Below are positions 18,213-30,437 of a stretch of 64,000 nucleotides of DNA, piece after piece. The notes under the pieces are model-generated. The model searched no databases, was not told the origin of the DNA, and saw nothing but the letters and a program-made list of their open reading frames with translations. The stretch lies in the NCBI GenBank assembly GCA_017893485.1, contig CM030364.1, positions 250,595,731-250,659,730 of the forward strand, in the 5' to 3' direction. Every line of letters begins with the position of its first letter. The first letter of the stretch is position 1. Made by a program: the position numbers and the translations under genes. This stretch comes from Hemerocallis citrina (taxonomy: Eukaryota; Streptophyta; Magnoliopsida; Asparagales; Asphodelaceae).

Positions 18213-18562
18213 TAGGCCCCCCACTCCTGGAGGGTTGTATGTATCAGCCGTCGAGGAGTAGTCCGTCCTTATAAGAAGGTTAGCGGGGAGTGTTTGCGAT
18301 GATTTTGATAGCGGATTTTTGAAGTGCGCTAGGTGGTCAGATGTCGACCGTAACTAGGCACTTGAGTTCCGAGTGACGAGTAGGGCTGTCTAGATCGGTT
18401 GAGATGACCGCCGAGCGTCGAACCGAAGGGGTCGGCGCCAAGGCTAGGGGCGGCGTCGAGCGTCGAGGCTAGGGGGTCAGCGTCGAGCGTCGAGCGTCGA
18501 GCGTCGAGCGTCGAGCTCTATGCGATTTTGGTGAGAAAGCTACCCATGTGCTCGAGATCCAT
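18213..18562. repeat. E2 3' UTR start and first minisatellite units
   Basis: A unique stretch, then GCGTCGAG-rich repeats, including five tandem copies of GCGTCGA at about 18481-18515. They end at TCCAT (18558-18562), the left TSD of solo LTR A. Confidence 0.75.
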
Positions 18563-21500
18563 TGTAACCCCTGTTTCCGTAAATACGTATTTCGGAATAT
18601 TTTTTCATATTTTGATTATTTATAAACTTGTTTTGTGCTAAACTGATTTCTGATCTTCTACTAAGTATTTTTCTAATAGACAATTATATTTACCTTGAAC
18701 AATAATGTATTTTTCTATCTATAATTAAAAGCCTATTTATATGTTATATTATTACTGTTTGGATTCTAATAAATTTATTAATTTCAAATTCTACTTTTAT
18801 GCACCTTATTATCATTATTATTGTTATTATTATTTTTATTATTGAGATGTGTTATTATTAGTCTTATTATTATTATTTTTTTTGGTTAAAGCCCATTGAT
18901 TTTTGATATATGTTATATTATTTATTATACTTAATTGAAGCCCAAACCCAAGCCCATCTCCTATGGAACTTTAACCCTAAACCCAAACCCACAAACCCAT
19001 ACACTCACCTGTATACAAAAATTGTTCACATTCTCCTCAACTGCACAATTTCCCGCATCTTCCAATTTCCCACTATCTCTAACTACCTCTTATTTAATAT
19101 TTATTTATTATTATCAATCTACCCCCACTCTCTTTATCCCACTCACCCGTTACTCTCTCTCCCCGTTACCCCTCTTTCCTCTGTCTCCAAAACCAACAGA
19201 ACCCAAGATCGTCATCTTCCTTCCCCCGCTCGAACTTCCTCCTTACCCTGCAACATCCCTTGTCTCCACCTCCTCTCGCTCGCGTGCCACAACCGAGCAC
19301 GCCACCTTCTCCCTTGTGCGCCTGCCCCTGTAACCGCACCTCTCGCCTCCTCCTTCCGCCTCTTGCAGCCACCGGACTCATCCACCGACTTCTCCATCTT
19401 TGCACCCATCCCCCGTGGTTCGCCCTACTGCACCTCGCCTCCTCCTTCCGTAGTCGAAGACCCCAGGATCCACCGCTGCCACTGGTTATCTCCCCCGCTT
19501 GCTGCGCTGCCCCCTGTGTCCCTCCGTCGACACGCAACAGACGAAAGCAGCAACTGTAGTGCTGCCCTCCAGCCAGTCGCGATGCCGCGACTGCAGAACC
19601 CGATGCCGCCTCAGTTGCAGCGTCATCCCGTCGCTGCAGATCTCCCTGCCTCGATGCCTGGTCCCCTGTGCGCTCCTCGACAAAAGCCGCGACCTCCCGC
19701 CGTCGCTTTGCCAGTCGCGACCTCCAGTCACCCACACCGGTCGCCACAGCCGTGGCTGAGTTCTTCCGCTCTCACTTACTCTCTCTGTCGAAGGGAAGAA
19801 GACGATATCCGATTGGTCCATTAGGGTGTTTGATATTTGGCACATGGGAACTGGATTGGTGTTTGCTGTGTTGGTTTGTGGGGATTCGATATTTCGCTGT
19901 TTTGCTGCTGTGGAGTAGGAGATGGGGATCTGTGTTGGTGTTTGTGAAGGAGAGTGGGTTTGTATTGCTGTTTGGTATTTTGTGGAGGTGGGATCTTGAC
20001 TTATGTGTTTGGTGTTTTGGAGAAAGGGGGGAATTGTTGGTGTTTGCTGTTCTGGGATAGAAGGGATTGGGAGGATTGAGTGGTTGCTGTTTTGTGGAGT
20101 AGGAGATCCGGGAATTAGAGTTTTGTTTTGGGTTGCCTGCTGTTTGCTGTTTGCTCCAGAACCGGTGTGGGGATAATTGCCGAGAGCTACTGTTGCTGTT
20201 GCTGCTTGGGTCTTCTCGCACGTATTACGCATGTATTTTGGGATCGCTCCCCGGGATTCTGATCCTGTTATTCCTTGTTACATATATTGAATCGTCTACA
20301 ATAAGGCAAGTCCACTTGAACTCATTTAATTTTTCTAGTTCAAGCTTATTGACCTCCTGCAAGTAGTTCATTTCAATTATCTTAAATTTGCCTTATGTCC
20401 TTTCCGTTTGGAGTATCGAGGATTTACACGAGCTAACCCGACGTACTCTTGATATTGTATCATTATCCATTGACTCAAACCTAAGCTTGTATACACACAT
20501 GACATGAATAAAATGACTAGGAATTGCATATGAGGAAAATATATTGTGATTGAATACATTGATTGATTGAGATCTTGTGACTTGAACAATGACATGATAA
20601 ATTGACTTATACACTGTAACATTCATTCTAATTGTTGTACATTAGTGTTAATACATTTCATGATATAATAACATGTTGATTATCCACCTTGATGAACATA
20701 TATGTGATGACATTTTATGATTCCTGCTGCCTGTACTATTTTGCACAGAGGTTTTGACCCTGTTGCCATAAGAATTAACCAAACCTTACTGAATATAAAT
20801 TGTAGCCCTAAGTGTCTAGTTGCTAATAACATCCTGGAACTTCGAATTATGAATTTTAGTCTATGAGTTATCGCTGTTTTAGTGTTACTGTGTCGGCTAT
20901 TTTCAGATTCACTACTTCATGTATGTTATTATGCATTGTATCATGTTACTGCATTCTTATCATCCCCTTGACATCCTTACACACACTTACATGGACATCA
21001 ATGACTTAATAATAAAATACTAAACAAGCCGGAGTTAATAAGGGTTGACTTAGTAGTGGACAATCTCAGAAAATGTACTCGGTAAGGCCTTATCGTGATA
21101 TCGTATTGACATGGAAGGAGGAGTATTGATTGTGAATGATTGATTGTTAATTGTAAATGATTGTTATTGACACCGAGTACACACTCTGTAGATCCCACCA
21201 CTATGTCTAAAATGTACACTATTTTGCGTGCGCCGACCTATGGTATGGGACGCAGTAGTACGTGCACAAGATAGGAGAAACAACATGCTAATGAACTTAA
21301 GTTGACACGTAAATACTTGATCGTGAGACCATTGTTATTAATATCGTTATTGCTTTTGTAAGTTGATCTTGATTCATATTTCTTCATGTACCTTGTTCCC
21401 TTACTCTCTACTTTTCACTACTTGCTGTTCGTACTTGCTCTAAGAACAAATTATTCTTTCTTTTTAGAAGAACTAGTACAGGTGTGCAAGGAGAATTACC

Positions 21501-21784
21501 AGAAGGCATTGGTGAGCAGTTCTTCTACGATCGGAGCAGGAGCTTGCTAGAATGTATTTGTTGTTTATTTCCAGTTGTCGGTTATTAAATTGGACTATTG
21601 CATGTTTAGTCTAGTATTTGTTTATGTGATTATGTATTTATGCGTGGTTGTGATTATTTTCTTGTCATATTGTTGAGTTAAGACTGGTATAGCTTATAGA
21701 TGATATGAGTTGGCGTACTTATATCATTCGCTGGGCCTCAGTTACATGCCTGTGTTCCCGTATTCTGGGAAGCGGGGCGTGACA
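18563..21784 (+). mobile_element. Solo LTR A (3.2 kb)
   Basis: Starts TGTAACCCCTGTTTCCG and ends GGGAAGCGGGGCGTGACA. TCCAT flanks both sides (18558-18562, 21785-21789). It splits the E2 minisatellite. It is of the same family as solo LTR E and the C LTRs (shared start and end). Long LTRs of this type and the tRNA-iMet primer site seen in C suggest Tekay/Del-like chromoviruses. The 19200-19800 part is strikingly C- and CpG-rich and produces long overlapping open frames (18910-19824 plus; 19166-19747 and 19486-20232 minus), which I regard as incidental. Confidence 0.85.
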
Positions 21785-22980
21785 TCCATGCCGAACGACG
21801 AGGCTAGGGGGTCGACGTCGAGCCTCGAGCTCTAAGCATTTTCGTCAGAAGGTTACCTCTGTGCACGAGATCAACGTCGAGCGTCGAGGCTAGGGGGTCA
21901 GTTTCGAGCATCGAGCTCTAAGCATTTTGGTGAGAAAGCTTCCCACTGTGCTCGAGATCCATGCAGAGCGTCAAGGCTAGGGGGTCAACGTCGAGCGCCA
22001 AGTTTTAAGCATTTTCGTGAGAAAGCTACCCCTGTGCTCGTGATCCATTCCGAGCGTCGAGCTCTACGCGATTTTAGTGAGAAAGCTACCCTGTGCTCGA
22101 GATTCATGCCGAGCGTCGAGGCTAGGAGGTCGGCGTCGAGTATCAAGCTCTAAGAATTTTTTGTGAGAGCTACCCATGTGCTCGAGATCCATGCCGGGCA
22201 TCGAGGCTAGGGGGTCGTCATCGAGTGCCGAGCTCTAAGAATTTTCGTGAAAAAGCTACCCCTGTGCTTAAGATCAATATCGAGCGTTGAGGCTAGGTGG
22301 TCGGTTCCAAGCTTCAAGCTCTAAGCATTTTCTTGAGAAAGCTACCCCTGTGCTCGAGATCCATGAAGAGCATCGAGGCTAGGGGTCGGCATCGAGCATC
22401 GAGCTCTATGTGATTTTAGTGAGAAAGCTAGAGATTCATGTCGAGCATCGAGGCTAGGGGTCGGTTCTGAGCATCGAGCTCTAAGCATTTTGGTGAGAAA
22501 GCTACCCCTATGCTCGTAATCCATGCCGAGCATCGAGACTAGGGGGTCGGCGTCAAGCATCAAGTTCTAAGCATTTTCGTGAGAAAGCTACCCCTGTGCT
22601 CGAGATCTATGCCGAGCGTCAAGGATAAGGGGTCGGCATCGAGCGTCGAGCTTTACGCGATTTTAGCGAGAAAGCTACCCTTGTGCTCGAGATTCGTGCC
22701 GAGCATCAATTCTAGGGGGTCGGCATCGAGCGTCAAGCTCTAAGCATTTTCGTGCGAAAGCTACCCCTGTGCTCGAGATCAATGTCGAGCATCGAGGCTA
22801 GGTGGTCGGTTCCGAGCGTCGAGCTCTACGCATTTTGGTAAGAAAGCAACCCTGTACTGGAGATCCATGCCGAACATCGAGGCAAGGGGGTCGGTTCTGA
22901 GCGTCGAGCTCCAAGCGCTTTTTTGTGAGAAAGCTACCCCTGTGCTCGAGATCCATGCCGAATATCGAGGCTAGGGATCT
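21785..22980. repeat. E2 86-bp minisatellite
   Basis: About fourteen degenerate units of ~86 bp. Each has GCCGAGCGTCGAGGCTAGGG, then GAGCTCTAAGCATTTT, then GTGAGAAAGCTACCCC and TGTGCTCGAGATCCAT. Same location in the element as the 88-bp array of E1, but a different sequence. Confidence 0.9.
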
Positions 22981-23104
22981 AGAATGTTCTCGCTAGTACA
23001 ACGTCTGGCTCGAAGTGCTTGCCGAGCTCCGAAGGCATTACACTTGCAGAAAAAACTCTTCTATTGGGATAAGTAGTTCCCCGTGTGAACCATTCAGGTT
23101 GTGA

Positions 23105-23236
23105 CACGTGTGCTGCTAACGTCATTTTCGCAAAATTCGAGGAGTCACAGACTTTGCGAGAATCAATGAGTCGCATGGATCTATATATACATCCCCCACC
23201 CCTTTTTTTTCATTTTTTACTTTCGCTTTCTCTCAC
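23105..23236 (+). promoter_or_regulatory. Promoter of the E2 antisense gene
   Basis: CACGTG at 23105-23110, ACGTCA at about 23120, CGAGGAGTC at 23138-23146 and a TATA box (CTATATATAC) at about 23181-23190, followed by a C-rich run. Solo LTR B now separates it from the gene it served. Confidence 0.6.
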
Positions 23237-26200
23237 TGTAACACCCCGGATTGTATGATGCTTGTATATATATTTATATATGTATATTGTACGTATGCGT
23301 GCACTTAATTGCAGTATTATGGGTTGATGCTATCGTAGTGAGTGGTTAGGGTTATGGGACGGTTTATGGGAGGATTGCATTCTAAAAGATGCACGAGAAC
23401 GAGTAGGACCGATACTAGTATAAACGCTAGTTATCGGCACGACGCCTATGCAAATATAACACTGTATGATACTATAGTGGATATATATTGCGTGCGCTCG
23501 ATAAATCTCTCGTCTCGCACTCGTAGGAACCCATTTAAGCTTAAGATGGGCAGCCAACACAACAAACACCAAACCATGGGCTAGAAGCCATAGTTTGATC
23601 CAAAACCACCTACAACCTACCCGACCCCCCCCCCCCCCAGCTCAAAACTGGCCATATCCCCTCCCTTCTCCATTGTTTCTCCACTCCATTCCACCTCCTT
23701 GCCCTGGAAATTTTAGAACTCCTCCAAGAGAGAAAAAAGAAAGGAAGAAGAGGAAGTGAAGAAGGTCTCAGGAAAGGATTTTCAAGGAGAAAGCTCAAGG
23801 AGATCCATTCCTCTACAGCAACCAAGGGTGAGAAGTTTCTCTAAACCTTCTTTTATGTATTTTAATTGATTTCCTCGCATGCATGTATGATAGGATGAAC
23901 TAGGATGATCATCTATGAGCTTGGAAGTTGAAATCAGAATTGAAACTAGAAAACTGGTTCAGAATTCTATTGTGTAGATTTTTCGTAGAACAAACTACAA
24001 AGAATTAGACCATGAAATTTTCAGGGATTGTTCATATACATGTTTAGATATTTGGTGATTTATTTCGGGTTTGTATGAGGTCATTTGATATTTTAAGAAA
24101 ATAGAATGGTAGAACTGTGTCGTAAGGCAGAATCAGCAATTGGTAAACAGAATGACTGATGTTGTAGGAATTTTCATAATTTATTGGAGCATGTTCATGA
24201 TCTGAAATTTTTACCCTGTATTCCTACATGCATTTAGATTATATAAAAAAATCAGGAAATTATTTGGATGAGTTTATAGGCTTGAGAAAAATCGAACTTT
24301 AATCAGCATCTGAAGCTGAACTAAAGAACTTGATGGTTTCTGTGCTAAATTGAAATAAAGAGAACTCACTGTATACTTAGAGTTTTGACATGAGATTTTT
24401 TTCATATTGTTTAGTATGATCTCTAGTTTCATCACCATAATATTTGTGTCATTTGGAAAATTATGGAATTTAATATGATTTTATGAGTATGCACTGTGCT
24501 GGTTTCAGCCAGTTTGGATACCCTATAGAGATTGGATATTTGAGGCTCATTAAGAGCACAATTTGAGAACCTGATTCATTAGAAAGTTGTAGTAGACATC
24601 TAGGTCTTTCCAACAAGACCAATTGAAGGCAATTCCAGTAAAGGGTTGATTTACTGTGATTTTTGTAATACTAGACAGAGACCTAGAGTGGGTCTGAGTG
24701 CTCTGATTTAGAGAGACCCATTGTGTGACTTGGTGCATTGGTGAGAGATGTGTGTGTTAGGGTGATTTATTGGTATAATTTGGACTCATGACCAACTAGA
24801 GAGTTGTTGAGGACACCCACACCCTTCTACAGAAATTGTGTTTGTGACGTTCTGACGAACGAGTAGTGTTTTGTGCTACCGGTAAGGTGCAGCCCATGTA
24901 TAGGAAGCACGCAAGCTGAAGCTTGAGAGGCTATTTTGGGGAGCAAGATGATTGAATTTGAGTTCAGGATCAACTAGAAAGTTGTAGCCTAGGATCTCAC
25001 CTTTCCGGATTGGGCTCATACACTCCAATCGGAGTTGTATCGAGAGAGTTATGACCATTTTAAGGTTCGGACAAAAACCCCGTAGGTCGCTAGTCTTAGT
25101 GTGGACTAGGTATTGTGAGGACATTTCCCGTGTGAACTATCAGAGTTGATGACTCTTGTCTAGGGATGGTTGATATCGGCTATTGAGATTGTTGACTCCC
25201 AAAGTGGGATGTATGACTCGAGTTAGTCACTAGGGTAAGGGATACCCTGCACCTGTCATCCCTACAATATAAACTTCCGCCGAAGCGTAGGACATCCGAG
25301 CCATGCCATTATTATAAGTTCACAAGGGTGAACATACATTCACAGCCGGGGTAGCGGCGAATGTAGGCCGGGAGGCTGGATAATTCCTAGCTGGGAAAGT
25401 GGCGAATCGGACCAGTATCGCCAGTGCCAGAGGTTGATAGGCAAGTATGGAAGCAGTCTTATCTTTACCCGAAGTAATTAGAGTAAGGCAGGAGTTAGAA
25501 TGGCATATTAAGGGGTTTGGAAATTGCATTAGTCCTAGTAAACCATAGTCGGTGTTGTACTTTCCAGTCGTAGGGATACGTTTTCGGCACTCATGGAATG
25601 AGTCCTCGGCTCGTATCCCGATCTGTTAATTCCCAAAGCTTTGCCGGAGTAAGGTACGGGAGGCCAGGAGGATTTGACCTCCCGAGGTGCTCACATCCCT
25701 ATGCGCAGGGGTTTTGTGTTTTGGTATATATAAGTTCATAACCCGATCAGGGGTGAACACGCATACGTCAGTCCAGGGGTGGACATGGGGAATCAATCGG
25801 TCGGGTGACCGGATTCAACGCAGCTATCTGAGGAGGTCCGTACGCAGGTACTAACTGGCGGTGACTACTTGGGCACTGCAGGGGCAGAACTAGACTGACC
25901 TACTGCAACCTCCTTGGGCAATGGACAATCTATTGGGAACTGGTTGAGTACAAGAGTAGGATGCATGGCGAGGGTTCGAATCCCTAAATTATGGAGAAAG
26001 ACGGCTAGATTTGGGGGAGTATGTAGTATGGGATGCATTCGTGCTCCAAATTCTTGCTTGCATTAGAGTCAGGCATGTGAGTTTACTACATCTAGTCATA
26101 GGGTCATGGCATAACACTACACTAGAACCCGAATCCACTAAACCCTTGTTTTGGCACAACACTTTTCTCTTTTGCATAAATTATTGGTTGTGATTGAACT

Positions 26201-26644
26201 TTAGAGGATCGCTGTTATCATCAGCTTTGCGTCAGTCGAAGTACTGACGTTCCCCACCTTTTAGGTATCGAATCCTACCTTTTGAGCAGGTGCAGAGATA
26301 TCAGAGTCGCGCAGCAGAAGCCTGAAGCTGAGGAGCAAGTTCCAGGAGAGCCGATGGACCACTCAACGAAGTTCAGCAGTAATCAGTCGATTACCCTTCC
26401 AAGAGGCAACTGATAGCTTTACAAGTGGAATCTGTAAATTATTTGTAACAAATTGCAATGAGCAGATGTAATTTGTACTCCTTGTCCAAGAACAAGTTAT
26501 CAGTTGTAATCAATAATGTAATGACTTATTTGGCAATAAAAAGTTTTTAAATTTCCATGTTATTTACTGTGTTGAGATGCATTTGAAGGTAAAGATTCTG
26601 GTGAGTGTCACGGATGTCCGGTAACGGGGATCCGGGGCGCTACA
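23237..26644 (+). mobile_element. Solo LTR B (3.4 kb)
   Basis: Starts TGTAACACCCCGGATTG and ends GGATCCGGGGCGCTACA. CTCAC flanks both sides (23232-23236, 26645-26649). It lies in the 5' UTR of the E2 antisense gene, between its TATA box and ATG. No gag, pol or primer site is inside. A poly-C run lies at about 23623-23638, and the motif TATGGGATGCA at 26027-26037 is shared with the other long LTRs. It is a Tekay/Del-like LTR by length and end sequence. Confidence 0.85.
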
Positions 26645-26747
26645 CTCACTTAGTCTAAGAGCTTCTCTCTCTAGGTTCTTATTGTCACTGAAGATTAGCT
26701 TTCTAGTGATCTTTCCCGACTACTTCATACAAGTTGGTATTTTTAAT

Positions 26748-29690
26748 ATGTCGAGGGTTCAGTCTGGTTCTACGGCCTCCACTTCGAGTCGGGATACAGG
26801 TACGGGCCTTTCTGACTCTTCTGCCTCTTAGGAAAGAGATGCGAATGTGTATGTTGTGAAACTGATCCGCTCTCAAAGGCCGTTTGTGGTAGAGTCTAGC
26901 GACCACAAGGATGAAGCGAAGGAAGGCTCTGTAGAAGTGGATAGTGACGAGGTGGAGGAGGTTGGAGTAGTCGACACGTCGTCTAGGGCCCCCGTGTTCG
27001 AGCCACAGGCCACACCTTCCCCCGAGAATGCTCCCCGAATTCGAAAGAAGAGGATGAAGTGGACCATGCCTAGTAGTCCCGATGAGAAGGTCCCATGTCA
27101 AAGGGTCGACGTTCCCTTCCTTTTGCAACCATCCTCGATTATGATGTATCCGAACGACGTCGAAGACTTGGTCTGCTATGGAGTGTAGCCTTCAACGCCA
27201 GGCTGGGTAAAGATTAAGATGGATGCTACATCGACCATTTTGAAAGAGGACGACCTGCCAGTAATCTGTGCAAGCTACTTTATTGTGAAGGATTATGAGT
27301 TGATGATCCCCAACGCTGGCCTTCATCCTACCATCTCCTAGCACCCTGGTACTGCATCTTTCCGATGGACGTGTTCGCCTCGGGTTGCAGCTGCCGATCC
27401 ACCCGTTCATCTGAGAGGTGATCAACTGGGCATCGCTATGTCCGATGCAGTATGGTCCAAATTCTTGGAAACAGATAATGAGCTTCATTCTGCTCTACGA
27501 GGAGAACGGGGTAGCGCTGAAGCTGAACATCTTCCGAGCTATGCTAGGCATCAACTCGTCCAATGAATTTGAAGGAATTTTCTGTGTCACCTCGCACCGG
27601 GAGAAAAGTCGTGCACGACCATCCGAATTTGATAAAGGAGTGGAAGAAGAAGTACTTTGTTGTGCGGAGCGACAAGCCTAGGAAAATTCCGACTAGATGG
27701 AAATTCTACAAGCCCAACTTCAAGGGCTCGAGGCATAATGACCTGTCGAAAGAAGAGTGGTCAGGCATCGAGCTCCTATGTAAAAGCAACAGTATAAATT
27801 GGCCGAAGGTGACAGAGTCATATGGCACGAATGGAACTGAGCCCCGCCCCTTCTTATATGTCTTTCGTTTACTTTTTCTTATGTAATTCTTCTTTTGTCC
27901 TCATCACCCTTCCTTTGCGTTTGACATGGACCTAGCGTCGACTACCGAGAGGAGGGCGATGATAAAGAAGTAGAAGACCGAGCATTCCGAGAAGGGGAAG
28001 TGGATGAGGTCTTCCTCCCGAGTGCCTTCTGAGGGTCCATTGGAGCCGACGACCAAGAAGAGAAAGGCTCGGTCAACCCATGAGACCCTGACCAAACCGA
28101 GCTCTAGTAGCCTAAAGGTTACGGAGTTCGTGCAGGGCAGGGTTTCTCCCCTCCATGCCGATGCCCAGCAGATAGTTGGGGAAGAGGGGCGCCGGCTTTG
28201 GGCTCCCGACTGGGCCATTCGTAAGGGGGACAGCTTGACCGAGGGTCCCAAGGCGGTCGAGTTCATGGACAAGATGGCCACGTTGCATGATCAGCAATGC
28301 ATGAGTACCGGTACCGTTGAGTTGGCCTACACGAGGTTGGCTCAGGCGAGTGTTCAGGTAAGCTTTAACACCAATCTTGAGAATTCTTTTTCGTGACCAT
28401 TTTCTTTTCTAAGTGCTTCCCCCTCGGCTGCAGACGTCCCTGTCTAGCGCTCAGGTGAAGAGCCTACATCACCATGAGCTGAAGCAGGAAAGGAAGACCG
28501 CTCAACGTTACGAGTGATAGATGAAAGATCTCAAGGTAACGCTGGAAGCATCTCGCTCGCGAGAACAGGCTCTGCGAGCCGATTTGGCCTCGATGGCCGA
28601 CAAGGGCCTCGGGAAGGAGGCAGCCCTTAAGAAGGCCTTTAAGGTGAAGAAAGGGCTGCTCACAGTGAAGGCCCAAGACATGGTCATCGAGGCCCAGAAC
28701 GAGGTGTACGATCGGGCACTGGGGCACATCAAGCACTTCTTCCCGACCTTGGATCTCGAGGGGTTCAACTACGATATGGGCATCCCTGAACTACCGAAGA
28801 CCCCTCGGGGAGACGCCCAGACCAAGGGAGAAGCTGAAGGTGGAGCCGTCGGAACCGACCCTAATGTCGACGCTAACATCCAGGGAGAGGTTGGCACTTC
28901 TCAGCAGTAGCTTTTTTCTCTATCTCCTTTTTTTCGAAAAAAATGAATTTTCATAAGATGGACTGGCCACCGCAATATTTTGTATGGTTATTTCATTTAT
29001 AACAAGAAGTTTTTTCTCTCAGTCGAGGCTTTTTGACTTAGAACTTTGTTTGGATTTGTCCAAGTGTATGATATTCGAATTTATAACAAGTGTGTGAGGT
29101 TCGGTATGATATTTTTGTTTCGCCTCTGTTAAATGACCTCCCTTCTCGAGGTGGTTCCCCGTCGTGCCGAGGTGATACATCTCAAGAGCAAGGTCAAAGT
29201 CTTGGAATCTACCTTGGCGCGGTATCGCAAGGAGGCTCGGGACTGAGAGGTGGCTGTTCATTACTTTAGAAACAAGTCAAAGGAACTCAGCGTAGAAGTT
29301 GCTCACTTGAAGAAGGTGTTAGTTGACCGAAACTTAGGAAGCGCTAGTCTCGGATTTTCCATGTCCAGCACTTCTGCCGGGCGGCCTTCCTCTGAGTCGT
29401 TCCTTCGCAAGGTTATCGTGGAGAAGGAGATAGAGATACAACATGATAAGGACATGTTGGGGGTGTCGGGATCACGATCCACCTCTTTTCGTGGTGCTCG
29501 CCCCTCGGGTGGAGCCTCGTCCCCGTGTCGAAGATTAGAGCATGCGAGGTCGAGCGACGCCCAGAGCTCGGTGGTGGGTGCATCCACTCTGGCTACCCCC
29601 AGACATTCTGGTGACAAGGTTGGGGAGCCAAGCCACTCGGTCGGGCTTGAACTGGTTTGTTACAAACCGGTGACAGGGCTTGAGGGGTAG
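26748..29690 (+). pseudogene. E2 antisense gene (decayed, same four exons)
   Basis: Homologue of the E1 gene at 10132-12979. Exon 1 runs from ATG 26748 to about 27830. It has RPFVVESSDH, IMMYPNDVEDLVCYGV and MQYGPNSWKQIMSFILLYEE in several frames. Exon 2 (about 27926-28357) ends CAG/GTAAGC. Exon 3 (28434-28889) follows CTGCAG, is 456 bp and in phase, and contains VIEAQNEVYDRALGHIKHFF. Exon 4 (about 29133-29690) has FLRKVIVEKEIEIQ. In-frame stops occur near 26829, 27186, 27340, 27971, 28516 (TGA TAG) and 29245, and exon 1 has frameshifts. Acceptors of introns 1 and 3 are lost. Not functional. Confidence 0.8.
28958..29005 (+). promoter_or_regulatory. Conserved intron-3 block, E2 copy
   Basis: GGACTGGCCACCGC, then a T-rich stretch and ATTTATAAC, matching E1 (12300-12352) and E3 (59900-59952) although the surrounding intron differs. 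Confidence 0.5.
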
Positions 29691-29840
29691 TAGGTTGGTT
29701 GTGAGTGTTGTAATGAATCATGTTTGTACCAATGCCCCTCTGCATATTTGCAGTTGTGAATAAAAGAACATTTTTTCATAATGCTGAACTCCTTGTTTTC
29801 ACTTCTCGCCAGTTTTTCATAATTTTTTAACTTAGTGTGC

Positions 29841-30345
29841 CGAGGGCCGAGGATGTAATGAATATGGAGTTTCTCCATGGGTGGTCGAAGTCCAAGCCGA
29901 GCAGCGAGGACTTGACAGATGGGGAAATCTCTCATGGGGTGCTCGCAGTTCGGGCCGAGAGGCGAGGACGTAGCTGATGTGGAGTTTCTCCATGTGTGGT
30001 CGCAGTCCAAGCTGAGCGGCGAGGACTTGATAGATGGAGGAATTCGTGAGAGATTGAGAAATCTCTCGTGGGGTGCTCGCAGTCCGGGCCGAGAGGCAGG
30101 GACGTAGCGGATGTGGAGTTTCTCCATGTGTGGTCGAAATCCAAGCCGAGTGGTGAGGACTTGACAGATGGAAAAATTCGTGAGAGATTGAGAAATTTCT
30201 CGTGGGGTGCTCGCAACCCGGGCCGAGAGGCGGGGACGTAATGACGTGGAGTTTCTCCATGTGTGGTCGAATTCCAAGTCGAGCGGCGAGGACTTGACAG
30301 ATGGAGAAATTCGTGAAAGATTGAGAAATCTCTCGTACACAAATA
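29841..30345. repeat. E2 second minisatellite (~134-bp unit)
   Basis: Four units marked by GGCGAGGACTTGACAGATGG at about 29900, 30017, 30151 and 30285, each with GTGGAGTTTCTCCATG and GGGGTGCTCGCA. It lies between the antisense gene and the 3' end of pol, a position where E1 has no array. The open frames 29660-30359 on the minus strand are repeat products. Confidence 0.9.
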
Positions 30346-30437
30346 TTTGATTTATTCACGCAAAAATCTCCATGTTTTTATTTATTGCGATTACAAAATT
30401 ATACAGCGTCTCATGCCGATTACAGCAGTCGAGCCCC

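Noticed and set aside
18910..19824. 304-codon open frame in solo LTR A.
   Set aside because: It lies in a C-rich low-complexity leader, overlaps long frames on both strands and shows no conserved domain; related LTRs do not keep the same protein.
29660..30359. Minus-strand frames of 136-226 codons.
   Set aside because: Translation of the ~134-bp minisatellite in three overlapping frames.
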